The notes under the pieces are model-generated. The model was not told the DNA's origin and ran no database searches. It saw only the letters and a list, made by a program, of their open reading frames with translations. Of a DNA stretch of 64,000 bases, positions 46,332 through 57,349 are shown in pieces (within the stretch, counting starts at the first letter, position 1; each line of letters opens with the position of its first letter). The position numbers and the translations under genes were made by a program. The DNA is from Pegoplata infirma (taxonomy: Eukaryota > Arthropoda > Insecta > Diptera > Anthomyiidae), in contig OY992536.1 in NCBI GenBank assembly GCA_963921195.1, positions 93,849,007-93,913,006 of the forward strand. The letters are read 5' to 3'.

Positions 46332-46940
46332 CAAGGGAAGTCTCTTTATGGAATTGGTTTTATTTTATAGAGCAGAAAAAATAAAGGTACACATATTTTT
46401 TTTTTAGCGGCCCAAATTCATATTTAGGGGGTAAAAAGGAGGGGGGGGGGAAGACAAGGCCATTTTTCAATTTTTTTCGTTTATCTCCTATATTATGCAA
46501 AGAAACCTAGTCATGTTACATACCAAATGAAAGGTCTTTAGAAAACCTATCTACGTGTGCTAAGAACGTTTCCAAACATGCACAACTTTTCGTCATATTT
46601 AGTAAAATACCAAAATTTTAGGACATTTTTTTTAATAAGTCGAAAAATATTAACTTCTTTGGCCCGTTGTTAGCACCACGAGATAGGTATTTTTATTACC
46701 TTTAATCTGATACCACACATGCCTATATTAATTTTGTTTAAATAGGCGTAAATCGTAAAAAACTGAAAAAGGTCAATTTCCCCCCATACAAATCGACCCC
46801 CCCTAAAAATGAGTTTGGGCCGCTAAAAAAAAAATATGTGTCGAATTAATTTTCGTTCTTAACAACATATCAAAATTTCATGAAGATCAGAGGGTGACAC
46901 CAGGGAGACTTCCCTTGTAAGTGGAGGGTATAAAAATGTC
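46332..46940 (+). mobile_element. Dispersed element interrupted by a 453-bp MITE
   Basis: The right part (AACAACATATCAAAATTTCA, AAGATCAGAGGGTGACACCA, GTAAGTGGAGGGTATAAAA) recurs near 22325-22395. A MITE occupies 46389-46841. The GGAGGGTATAAA end is mini-me-like. Confidence 0.5.
46389..46841. mobile_element. MITE, ACACATATTTTT-AGCGGCCCAAA ends
   Basis: Inverted ends of about 45 bp: ACACATATTTTTTTTTTAGC, GGCCCAAATTCAT and AGGGGG face CCCCCTAAAAATGAGTTTGG, GCCGC and AAATATGTGT. No coding frame. Confidence 0.75.
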
Positions 46941-47080
46941 TCAGAATCTGAGACTTTCTATATCATATTTCATTTTTAGAAAAAATTTCAGACTCTGAGA
47001 CATTTTTCGATAACAAAATGATTCTGATTATTTAAAAAAAAAAAAAATTATAAAAAAAAAAAATAAAAAAAAAAAATATT

Positions 47081-47153
47081 TGGAGATGCGGGGCATCGAT
47101 CCCCGTACCTCTCACATGCTAAGCGAGCGCTCTACCATCTGAGCTACATCCCC
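47081..47153 (-). tRNA. tRNA-Ala-AGC: tRNA-Ala (anticodon AGC)
   Basis: Read on the minus strand, the 73-nt gene starts GGGGATGTAGCTCAGATGG and folds into a complete cloverleaf. The acceptor stem GGGGATG/CATCTCC carries the G3-U70 wobble pair that identifies alanine tRNAs. The anticodon loop is TTAGCAT with AGC at 34-36, the T arm is CGGGG-ATCGATG-CCCCG and the discriminator is A. There is no intron. A T6 Pol III terminator follows at 47076-47071. The internal A box (TAGCTCAGATGG) and B box (GGATCGATGCC) look intact. It would decode GCU/GCC alanine codons and is transcribed opposite to pum. Confidence 0.97.
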
Positions 47154-47159
47154 ATGTTG

Positions 47160-47825
47160 TGATTCGTTAACATTTATAATAGTTGGCTAATTGACACACT
47201 ACAATTTTTTATCTGCCGTCTAAAAATAAACCTCAACACACTCAAGTTGTTCGTTCGCATTTTGCTCTAGTACTCTATTAATTTGTTTTTTTTTTTGGTA
47301 ACAATTTTTACCAACAATTTTTCATATAAACTTGTGTGTTTGGGATTATAAATAAACGTTGTCAGCATATTTGGAATTATAAAAAGTGTAATAAAAAAAA
47401 GTATTTGTATAAAAGTTCATTGCATTCAATAAAAATGTTATAAACTCATATCATATAATTATGAATCAGATCAATAGGAAATTCTTTTTATGACTTCATT
47501 AATTTGACTTTAAATTGGGCGAAAATCTTAACTTTTGTTTTATTTGGAAATCTCTTTAGAGAAAACGTTCTTAATAAGAATCTAATTTGAAAATTCTATT
47601 CAATATCGGTAGATCGATATCGTTGCTGTTAATGCGCGATCAAAAATTAGTGTACAGTTCCGGTCCAAAATTTTGCAAAATTTTGTCACGTGAATTATTA
47701 TTATACCACACAAATTTCAGAATTTAAAATCGTTCCATTTCATTTAGTTTAATTAAATTAAATATTTCATACTAAAATTCAAAAGATTAATAACAATTTT
47801 AAATAAAATAATAGCTTTTAATAAA
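47160..47825. other. AT-rich sequence, nothing recognised
   Basis: No repeat family or gene seen. Confidence 0.35.
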
Positions 47826-47828
47826 TTA

Positions 47829-48458
47829 CACCGTCCGACAGCCAATATTAAACATGAACCGGATGATATACGTCTGAAAGTAGAAATAGAGTAAAACTGT
47901 ATTTACAGTTTTTCATTTCGTGATCCTGCTTCCTTTTAAAAACACTTCAAAGTTTTAAGGGATTAATTTTGTAAAATATTTTAGAAATGTTTGTACTTGT
48001 CCTATGATGAGACTGGTGATGTAAAATAAAAGAGGAGGATCTCCCCTAATTTTTTCATTTTTTATTTTGCTATATCAGGGTAAAAGGATGTGAATAAAGT
48101 CATTTGAAAATGATATCAAAATATTTTTTTGAAAATTTTGAATGATATTGAAGGATAAATTTTTAAAAGGACGTAACTTACATCCTTTTTCCTGATATGT
48201 AGAAATAATAAAACAGGAAAATTAGGGGATATCCCCCTCTTTCATTTGCTATCACTAGTGGCATGCTAGGACAAGTACAAATATTAAAAAATATTTTAAA
48301 AAATTTAGTCCGTTTAAACTTTGAAGTCCTTTTTAAAGGAAACATGATCACGAAAATAAAAACTGTAAATGCAGTTTTACTGCATTTAGTTCTGTAGTTC
48401 CAAACGTATATTATCCGGTTCGTGTTCAACATCTGTTTTTAATTTTTGTCGGACTGTG
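47829..48458. mobile_element. 630-bp long-hairpin element flanked by TTA
   Basis: Almost the whole element is one inverted repeat with ~300-bp arms. Ends are CACCGTCCGACAG and TTTGTCGGACTGTG, flanked by TTA (47826-47828, 48459-48461). Shared inner blocks include AACCGGATGATATACGT, GTACTTGTCCTA and ATCTCCCCTAATTTT. Like 8292-9155 it combines TTA flanks with CAC ends. If transcribed it would form a long double-stranded RNA. Confidence 0.85.
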
Positions 48459-48461
48459 TTA

Positions 48462-48929
48462 TCTATTAATGTTAAATTGAAAAACGTTTCGTTAATTAAT
48501 AATTGGCTTATTAAAATTATAACAATAATCATTTAGTATTTTCTATCACGTTAATTATCACTTTTTTTGGAATCCCTTCACAATTAAAAGCTTCTCTCAA
48601 ATAAAATTACGTCATATGTATGTGACGTTTTAAATTACTAACAGATAATAGAAAATATAAATAAAGAGAAGATTTGATAGCTCGATATCTGCTCGAAATC
48701 AATATATATAATTTCCCTATTTGTGTGTTTCACTTTTTTCGTCTATTCAGAGCTTTTTGAAGCCCACTGATGAGCTAGAAAGCTGAAAGTTGGCATGAAT
48801 ATAGTAATACACCAGGGACAGATCCTAACGTAGCCGGATTTTCGATTTTTGGACTGTGGGTGGAGAAATGGTTGGAAAAGTGGGTGTGGCAAAAATCAAT
48901 TTTTTGAAATTTTGGCTTATATGTAAGCT
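48462..48929. other. AT-rich sequence, possible remnant of a dispersed repeat
   Basis: TGATGAGCTAGAAAGCTGAA and GTGGGTGTGGCAAAAATCAA look like non-coding dispersed repeat sequence. No gene. Confidence 0.35.
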
Positions 48930-48942
48930 TATAGTAGACTTA

Positions 48943-50680
48943 GGTTAGGTTGGATGGGCGCTCGCCATTTGGCGAATTCACTCGGAGGCCATAAGTCCCA
49001 TTGTGATTCCCTTAATCATATTTCCCTACTCCCCCTCTGATACAAAGTTCTACTTTTTAAACCATCCCGTTTCCCTGAGGTATTCCGCTAGAGACGTCAA
49101 TGAGACACCGCTTAGGCAATCCAGATCATCGAAAAATCTTTGCTCCAAATGCTTAAGGAGGCTCCTCATTATGCCCGGACATTCGCATAGCAAGTGCTTC
49201 ACTGACTCCTCTTCCTCCAATTCCCCACAGCTTCTACAATAGTCCCTATCAGAAATTCCCATACCATTTGGCCAATTATACAGTGTCCTGTTAGTACTCC
49301 AACTAATGGGTTAACCGTGCGTTTGCCAAAAGTAAGAAGACTTTTTGTTCTCTTAGGATTCGACAGTGGCCACTGGGTTCTAAATATCCTGCACGTAGTC
49401 AGTGATATCCACCTATCCTTCATCCTATTTTCAGATATCCTATCAATTTCGTTCATCAATTCCACTATAGGAACCGAGACGTCAGGTTCTACACGTTCCC
49501 CCACCGATTCAGAGCCATTCCTATGGCCTGGGACCCATATTAGCTTGATTGTTTGCTAACAGATTCGACGAAGAGATTGTATACAATTCATAACTATTCC
49601 CGATTTTACAGTAATTGACTCTAAGGCCTTCAGAGCTGCGAGACTATCCACGAAAATGTTAATGACGCAAGGACGAAGGTCCCTTGTCATAATCATCTGC
49701 GCAGCTTTATCAATTGCAAGCACCTCAGCCTGGAAAACACTACACTTATCCGGAAATCTCAATGAGACCCCGATTTCGAGGCATTCAGAGTAAACTCCCG
49801 AAAACGTACCCATCTCCATCTTTGATCCGTCCGTTAAGATTGAGATCGCATTCTCTGTAATAACAGAGTTTTCCGCCCAGTCTTCCCTAGTCGGTATTTG
49901 GACTTCGAAGGTTCTGTCAAAGTTCGTCTATGGTGAGATATAGTCGGTTCTCTGTTCCAGTTCCGTCCTGCCCACTATACTTAATATAGTCAAGTGTCCC
50001 CAAGAGCGTTGCTTAAGCATTTGCGACTCTCTTAACCTGAGAGCCGATTTTGCTGCTGTGCTCTTGACGTAAATATCCACGGGCAGAATGTTTAGTATCA
50101 CTCCCAGACCGGCCTGGGGTGCTGATCTAATAGCACCAGTGATACCCACACACGCCAGTCGTTGTACCTTCTGTAGATTGCAGAGATATGATTTCTTATC
50201 CACTGCTTTCCACCACACAAGGGCACCATAGGTAAGTATTGGTCTAATTATCGTACCATACATCCAGTGTATAATATACGGTTTTAAACCCCACCTTCTC
50301 CCGAAAGTTCTTCTGCAGGTGTAAAAAGCACATAACGACTTTTTCATCCTTTCCTCTGTGTTTTTTTCCAAGAAACCTTTGAGTCCAGGATTACACCCAG
50401 GTATTTCGCCTCATTGGATAGCTCCAGGGGATTCCATCTAATTTGGGAAGGACACACCTGTCTATCTTAGTCCTTTTTGTGAACAAGACGAGTTCGGTTT
50501 TGGCGGGATTGACTCCCAGACCGTTGTTCTTTGCCCACTTTGAGAGTATCTTAAGCGCTGATTCCATGAGTTCGCTAATCGTTGGTAAAAACTTACCTTT
50601 TATTAGGATCACAACGTCATCAGCGTAAGCAACCGCCTTGATACCCATTTCGTTGAGTGACTCAAGGAGTTCATTATTTA
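48943..50680 (-). pseudogene. Non-LTR retrotransposon A, second 5'-truncated copy
   Basis: Minus-strand relative of 41153-43026. From 5' to 3' it encodes VAYADDVVILIKGKF and GLGVNPAKTELVLFT, then the thumb region (50371-49928). RNase H (FQAEVLAIDKAAQMI) and the LLTFGKRTVNPLVGVLTGHC linker follow, ending with CRSCGELEEEESVKHLLCEC. Frameshifts break it into at least five frames. It is flanked by the 13-14-bp duplication TATAGTAGACTTA (48930-48942, 50681-50693), proof of target-primed insertion. It retains the linker that copy 1 has lost. 3' tail CCAACCTAACCTAA. Confidence 0.88.
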
Positions 50681-50693
50681 TATAGTAGACTTA

Positions 50694-51990
50694 GTTACTT
50701 ACTTTTGGATTATGAACGGAGAACTCGGGCTCTAGGGATAAGTTCACTTATCTCAGCAGAATACTTTCCATGGTAAAATCGATAGAACAGAGTCACACAA
50801 CCCACATTCTGACAATGCTACAATGAGTCAATATAGTTGGGCACCCTATTGATAAGCATCAACATCCTCCTGTGCACACGGTACAAGAGCTCCAAAATAA
50901 ACTTTGTAGCCCTTGCCTATATATGGGAGTTATATTCCATATTCGGTCGGATGTAGGTGGTATAAATAGTAAAGAGATCTGATGAGGTGAAGTAAATACT
51001 TCTTAACCGGTTTAAAAAACCGAGACACTTGAATGCTTCTTTCGACACTTGAAAAACGTGCTTATTCAAACGGACATCACACTGAATTTTCATGCCCAGA
51101 ACATCAAGAGTGTCAGATTCCTCGATACCTATACCACCCATATGTACAGATGACGCTGTTGATTCCACATTCCTGTGGGCAACATACAACATTGAGTCTT
51201 GCGTGCATTAAACTTGGCGCTATTCGAAAGACGCCACTTAGAGATTGTCAACAGGTCTTGATTAAGTGTGTCACTCATATCCCAGCAAAAACTTGGTAAT
51301 GGGTGCCCCTTCCCGTCTCGCTTACGAGGTAATGGCTATGAATACTACTAATTACCATTAGCATTACCTTACGCCAAAAAATGCAAAATGTGGTTGCCTC
51401 CAATGACATCACCTTGTTTAAGTAATTAACATTGAAATTGGGAGGTAACTAGTTACTGATATTTTTATAACCCCTCAAGTTAATTACTTGGTACGCGAAG
51501 TTTTTGGTGGGAATCTGCCTTTTGCCCTCAACCTCAACAAGGCTTGGCCTACGATCAAAGGAAACTGAATGACAAATGTTGCTGTTATTTGCAAAAGAGT
51601 TGATGGGAATTGAAGTTTGACTTAGAAGTTCGTTAAAAAAAATAAGAAAAAGGGTAGGAGAAAGAACAGAACCTTGAGGTACCCATGATTGAAGCTAAAA
51701 CTCATCTGATCAGAACCAATCTATAACAACACGTATAGAACGATGTCTGAGGAAACTCGAAATAAATCGACAGAAATCATTACATTATGAGAGGTAAAAC
51801 TCATTTTTTGCCACAGTCCTGCTTTCTTAAAAACCGTCTGCATATCCTGGTCAAGCGTGAATTCAAGAGTTTGGAAGTGGTTTTAAATGTCGACTTGACG
51901 CAACTACTACAATTCGGAATGATGACTTACGCATTTCTTTAACCCAACTAATGGATATATTGTGGTTTTGCTGACTATCCATTCTATCTG
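50694..51990 (-). pseudogene. CR1-like non-LTR retrotransposon fragment, dead RT
   Basis: On the minus strand the RT motif VPQGSVLSPTLFLIFFNELL (51690-51620 region) is followed by NSFANNSNICHS, where the catalytic FADD is replaced by FANN. After a MITE insertion the frame resumes with DTLNQDLLTISKWRLSNSAK and NARKTQ. It then reads LDVLGMKIQCDV-LNKHVFQ and LLTIYTTYIRP-like sequence, and finally YRVHRRMLMLINRVPNYID. No RNase H is seen. These motifs are those of CR1/L2-type elements. It is a remnant with stops; the non-LTR A copy at 48943-50680 landed next to its 3' end. Confidence 0.8.
51279..51513. mobile_element. MITE inserted in the CR1-like element
   Basis: Inverted ends ATCCCAGCAAAAACTTGG and CGAAGTTTTTGGTGGGAA, about 235 bp, with a TAATTACCATTAGC-rich interior. 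It interrupts the reverse transcriptase between EVEGKRQ and MSDTLNQD. Confidence 0.75.
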
Positions 51991-52910
51991 TGGACTCTTT
52001 GACTTTGCCACTTCTAACCTAACTTTCTATATTTAGAATGTCCAACCAAATGTCTCATCTTTATATGCCGTATGTCTTCTAATGCCCCTAATTAATTGTT
52101 TAAATATACGTTGCGTAGTAGCGGGGAGCAAAGGTAAACAGTTTTGAGTGCTATAGGTGCAAAAACATTATTAAACATGCGAATATTTTAAGCGTTTTTA
52201 CTCTTCATCGAAAGTTTTACATTTTCAACACGAAACTCACTCGTCATAAATTAAACGTTAAACTTAATAGGCCTGTTCAACAATTTTTCAAACAAGTTGC
52301 GCACGTTTTGTCTTCAGTTTTATTATTCTTGTTGTTGTTTTCTGCCTAAGTCTCTAAATTACTCTAATATTCTGATTGTTGTTGTTTGGGGTCTTGGTAT
52401 ACTGCTGTTGTTGTGGTCTCGCCGTCGTTTTTTATAGGATTGTTTTTGTTTGGGTTAAGTTTTGTCGTTTGTTACTCATCAGATGTTTAAGTTTAGTTAC
52501 ATATATATTTTTTTTGTTGTTCGTTCAATACCTTTTGAGTTTATTGTATGTGTTTCTCTTTATCCAAGTTTTTATTGTATATTTATATTATTTTAAGTCT
52601 CTTCTCATTTGTTTTGTTAAAAAAAAGTGATGATAACTTTATGAAATTAAATAGCGTTAAAAAAACAGCTGGGGAAACAATAAATACGATTAAAACTACT
52701 TAAAATTACTGTGACAAATAACAAGATGTTACCCAGTCTATGACACTACGATGATACCAAATTGTTCCCTTGGTCAGTTCTCAGCATCTACATGTTTTTG
52801 TAACCAATAAGTCTTTCTTACTTGAAAAACGAAAGTCCTAAGTAATCCTTCTGATGATAACACTAACTGGAGTCTTTGAAACTGGCATGGGTATACCAGA
52901 AATGTCTATT
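51991..52910. other. Non-coding sequence, no gene recognised
   Basis: 52200-52630 is T-rich and resembles fly UTR or intron sequence. An 84-codon hydrophobic frame at 52376-52630 reflects base composition. Nothing else is seen. Confidence 0.35.
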
Positions 52911-54990
52911 TAGGTTTAGATTTAGGTTGTAAGTGGCTGCTGACGTTTTACGTCAACACACGTAGACTCTGAGGTCCATTGTGATACCACGGGACAGTCC
53001 CTGTCGTTAAACCAAATTGAGCTTCTTATGAAACAAGATATTAAATAGATAATCTATATTTTTTATTCATTAGATATTGAATTTTGACATCCGTCAAATC
53101 AGAAAGATCGTGCAGCTCCCTAGATCCGAGTGAAACAAGTCTCTGACCGGAAAGTGCCGGGCAATGGCAGATAAAGTGTTCGATAGTTTCCAACTCCTCT
53201 TCATCCATAAAACTCTGGCAAAAGGCATTTGATTGCACATTTAACCGCTCTGCGTGCTTTCCTATAAAACAGTGTCCGGCAACCTCCGTTAAAATCTCTC
53301 CTCTTGGAAGCGATATTAGGTCACTCGTGCGCTTCTGATTAAAAGAAGGCCAAATCTGTCGTATAGTCTCACACGTCCATCCATATGCCCATCTCAAATA
53401 AGTCTGTCGCGAAACAAAGCCGTAGATTTTGCTGGCAAGTTTCTAGAGGCATACCAACACATTCCAATTCTGTTGGAACCTGTAAGGTAGTTCACAGTCT
53501 TGCAAGCTCATCGGCTTTGCAATTTCCTGAAATGTCTGTTCCCTGGAACCCACATGAGTCGTATGTCAAACTGCTTGGCCATCTCATTAAAAGACGTGCG
53601 GCAGTTAAAGGCAGATATTGTTTTCAGAAACATTGACTCCAGGGACTTGACCGCGACTTGACTGTCAGAATAGATGTTGACTGCTGTTGTAGACAAGACA
53701 TTGCAACTCAACCAGTCAGCTACTTACTTTCTTTGTTGTCTGCCTGGCAATGATCTGGCAATCTTCGAGCTAGGCTCAACCAAAGTTTGTCCAAATAGAC
53801 CCCAATGCCCACTTGTTCGTGTAGCTTTAATTCATCTGTGTAAAATTTTTTAAAGACTCCACTACCCGGAATATCCCTCATCCAAAACTCCCTGGATAGT
53901 ATCATAGTGGTAAAGTGGCGCTAAAAAGGCTCGTAGAAGGAGCACAGTATCTTAATCAAGATTGCGCTATAGTCAAAATCGCTGCTCTTCCATTGCACAA
54001 TCACTGCTCTTCCATTCCACGTAGGTGTAGTACGAAGAGCACAGGAATATAAAGCAATCGTTGTTTTTCTCACCCATTCCTCAATATTATGCCTGAAATT
54101 TAACTTCCTATCTAGAAATACTCCAAGATACTTGGCTCTATCTGAGGAGACGATTTCATTGCCGTCCACAGAAATTGAATCAAAAGCAGGAATTTTTATT
54201 TCTTGTAAACAAGACAAGCTCTGTTTTATTTGGATTAACTCCCATATCACAGAGTCTTGCCCATTTAGACAGATCTTTCAGCGAACTCTGAAGAATGTCC
54301 TTCAATGCTGGCAACTGCTTTGCCTTTACCGCTATCGCGACATATCAGCATATGCGACAACATGACAACCAAGTGTTTCTAGAGATAACAGCATTCAATT
54401 CAGTGCCAGGTTCCAAAGAAGCCGCCAAAGAATACGTCCCTGTGGTGTGCCAATATTGACAAATTGAGATATGACAGACGCTCCCAATTCAGACGATATA
54501 CGTCTTTTGTAAAGTAGATTTTCCACCTTTGAAACGATCCCACGCTTCACTGCCAGACCAGACAATGCCACAATTATCGAGTCTGGGATAACATTATTAA
54601 AAGCCCCTCTACATCAAGAAAGGCCACCATTGTACTCCTTTACCGAAAGTCATCTCCCGATGGTACCAACGAGCACATGTAGAGCACTTTCCGTTGATCT
54701 ACCCTTGCTGTATGCATGTTGCCTAGTCGAAAGCAATTTCGTGTCAATTACTCTACGCAAATATGCATCCATCGAACTACTAGAAACATTTGCTATATGG
54801 TCAACCAAACAGTCAATTTCCGCCAAACTATGCGGTTTTGATAAGGGAACTTCATTCAAAAGCCCAGAAAGTCTCTATATTTCACCCAGTTTGTTTTCTT
54901 CAGAGAACAAACTGGGTGAAACCAGATTCCCTGCATGGAATCTGGGAATTTTTATAAAGTCGGTTGGAATGTACGTTAAAAAGTTATGAT
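52911..54990 (-). pseudogene. Non-LTR retrotransposon B, longer degraded copy
   Basis: From the 5' side on the minus strand: an RT piece (54859-54650) with RQHAYSKGRSTESALHVLVG and the thumb (54250-53921) with AKYLGVFLDRKLNFRHNIEE. RNase H pieces follow with FYTDELKLHEQVGIGVYLDK, IYSDSQVAVKSLES and LMWVPGNR, then the C-terminal FCQSFMDEEELETIEHFICH motif. The finger-palm core with the catalytic YADD was not recognised. Frameshifts and stops are frequent. The 3' end is CAACCTAAATCTAAACC. It is related to 39786-40975 but not rearranged. Confidence 0.8.
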
Positions 54991-54999
54991 TTTGCTGGC

Positions 55000-55299
55000 T
55001 CGTAAATTGACGAAGTTTTTCCAAGGAAGAGGTGCTGGTTCACAGATTGCACTTGTAGACTGGTTGCAGGAACATTCCTTAAATATGCAAAACGACGAGC
55101 TTGCATGATTGGGGAGACTACCTTACAGCTTCCTTTAAACTTGCAATTTCGCAAATCGACTTAGTACTTCTGGAAAAAAAGTGGCGCACAGTGGGGCAAT
55201 ATGCACTTTTGTGTCGGAATTTCTCTGTAGCCTTCAATTCTTTAGAATAAAATATTTAAAACTAAAATAATTAAAATCGGTTAAGAATCTTAACCGATT
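55000..55299. other. Unassigned sequence between non-LTR fragments
   Basis: Possibly older retrotransposon remnant (for example GACTGGTTGCAGGAACATTC), but no domain could be read. A short inverted repeat AAAATCGGTTAAGA/TCTTAACCGATTTT lies at 55274-55301. Confidence 0.35.
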
Positions 55300-55512
55300 T
55301 TAATTAATATTTTTGTTGCTTGTAGCTTTGTTTTTGTAGTTCTTTTTTGCTGCCAAAATGTTCGTCCTTCCGATGACGTAATTCGGACATTGGAAGAAAA
55401 AGTGCGATGCCTTATCTTCCGTCCTGACATTCCCCGCAATAGTCATTGTGGGGGATTCCCATTTTACTGGCGAATGCGCCAAGGCGTACACTGTGCCTCG
55501 TAATGGCTGCAA
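55300..55512 (-). pseudogene. Possible C-terminal remnant of another non-LTR element
   Basis: The minus-strand frame includes DKASHFFFQCPNYVIGRTN. The alternative frame supplies CGECQDGR, so together they resemble the C-x2-C..H..C motif that ends RNase H-bearing non-LTR polyproteins. It is short and frameshifted; weak evidence. Confidence 0.4.
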
Positions 55513-55689
55513 TCAGTTTCCCTAGCTAGTTCTAAGGCAGTCGAATGATCGTACCCGTACTGGCGATCATATGAATGCTACACCATCCTCGTGCTAGAGC
55601 ACGTGGGTTCACGTCCCCACCTGTCTTTGGTGATCTGTCAGGGATGCCAGGCGTATAGTGCCACATAGAAGGATTATTTTTTCATCAAT

Positions 55690-57170
55690 AAAAATGAGAG
55701 GGAAGGTAGTTGGTTGGGGTCCAATTTTTTGTGGCGTAATTATGAGGTCACAGATCACGCAAATAAAAAAATCTAAATCGTTTCAGCCGAAACAATTAAA
55801 CGTATCGAAGGTGTGTAGAAATGAAAATACATTAATTGACATCACTGACAGCGTTTACGTACTGTGTTAAACTCACGCGAGCTACACATTATTTTTTTTT
55901 TTGCAAAACAATTTGTTTAGTTTGCTGCTGTTATTTTCATTTGCGGCTAAACTTGGGAATTTGTTTTTATTAAAAATTTTTGTTGTTTTTTTCTACCATT
56001 TACACAATAATTTTTTGTTTTCTGTGTGGAGCTGAGAGATTTTCTCAGTTGTCAACCATCGATTGTATTAAATACTCAACATAAACGTGTTACGGTGTGT
56101 AAAAAAAAACGTATTTGAAATATTAATAAAATTTAAAAAAGATTTAACAATAAAAAATAATATCGATATTTGTGAAAAAAAAAAAATTGGGAATAAAAAA
56201 TTTATAAAAATTAAAGATCAATGATCAAAGATATAAGAATTAAATTTAAAAGTTAAAATAATGAAAAAAAAAATCCATGATTAAAAAATAATAAAAAACT
56301 GAAAAATAAAAATAATCTTTAAAAAATAATTTAAATAATTTATAAAAAAATGTTTTAGTTGATAAAAACAAAAATTATTTATTTTTTTTTTTAATTTTTT
56401 TTTAATAATTTAACACAAAAATTATAAAAAGAAATGGATTATAAAATAAATACGAAAATATTAAATTATTGATGCTTAAACAAAATACTGCATTAATAAA
56501 ATTTATTTAAATAATTTAACACAAAAATTATAAAAATAAATGTATTTTAAAAAAATACGAAAAATTTTTGAACTTTTTCAATTTGCCTGACCTTTAATGA
56601 CTGTTTTATATGGAGTTTAGTTCGCTGATTCCGAATCGGTTTTCCAATTTTTTTATTCAGCTCGCGTTCGTGAGGAAATCGCTGTTAAATAGTCGAAAAA
56701 GTGCGATTTTTACCAAAGCATATAGCATTACCAAAGGGTAATCATATGTAAGTCTGTTTTCAACATTTGTTTGTTGGTTATTTGACGATTGTGATCTTAC
56801 TACGATGGTACAATTTTCGTCTTATAATTCCCAATGGGAGTAGAGTCGAATATGTATTAATATTTTAGTTTGATCATTAATGATGTGTCATTCAAATTCT
56901 CTTTGCTACTTGTATACAGTTTTTATATTTGCTAAATTATCTTGACAATGGAATCTGACATATTCCGAAGCACGTGTCGATTAAGTCTTGCAAAAAATTA
57001 CCAACATAAATAAATTTAAAACAGAAAAATATTTTTTTTTGAAAATTATTCTATAAGAATATCATCGATTTAATTAGTAAAGAAAATAATGACCTCGAGC
57101 TAAAATGAACCTACTCAAAAATGTAATATTTTAAAGGTCGAATAAAACAATATTTAGTTGTTAATTAAAA
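55690..57170. other. AT-rich sequence with UTR-like composition
   Basis: 56040-56110 (TTTCTCAGTTGTCAACC...) is less AT-rich and is followed by an A-rich tract to 56580. No coding frame. 57100-57155 shares GACCTCGAGCT and AAAGGTCGAATAAAAC with the flank of the MITE at 59628-59779. Confidence 0.35.
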
Positions 57171-57349
57171 CACTGCTCGAATTTTACACTTTTTTTTTAA
57201 CAAGCTGGGCACCCTACTGTTAAAGTTAATTCGGGTACGCTGAATTTAATGGTGCTAGCCGTTTTTCGAAGTTAGCGCTCGTATTCGCGATTTAAAATTG
57301 TAAAGCTAAAGTACTACAAAAATTAATTGTTTATGCTTTTGGGATAGTT

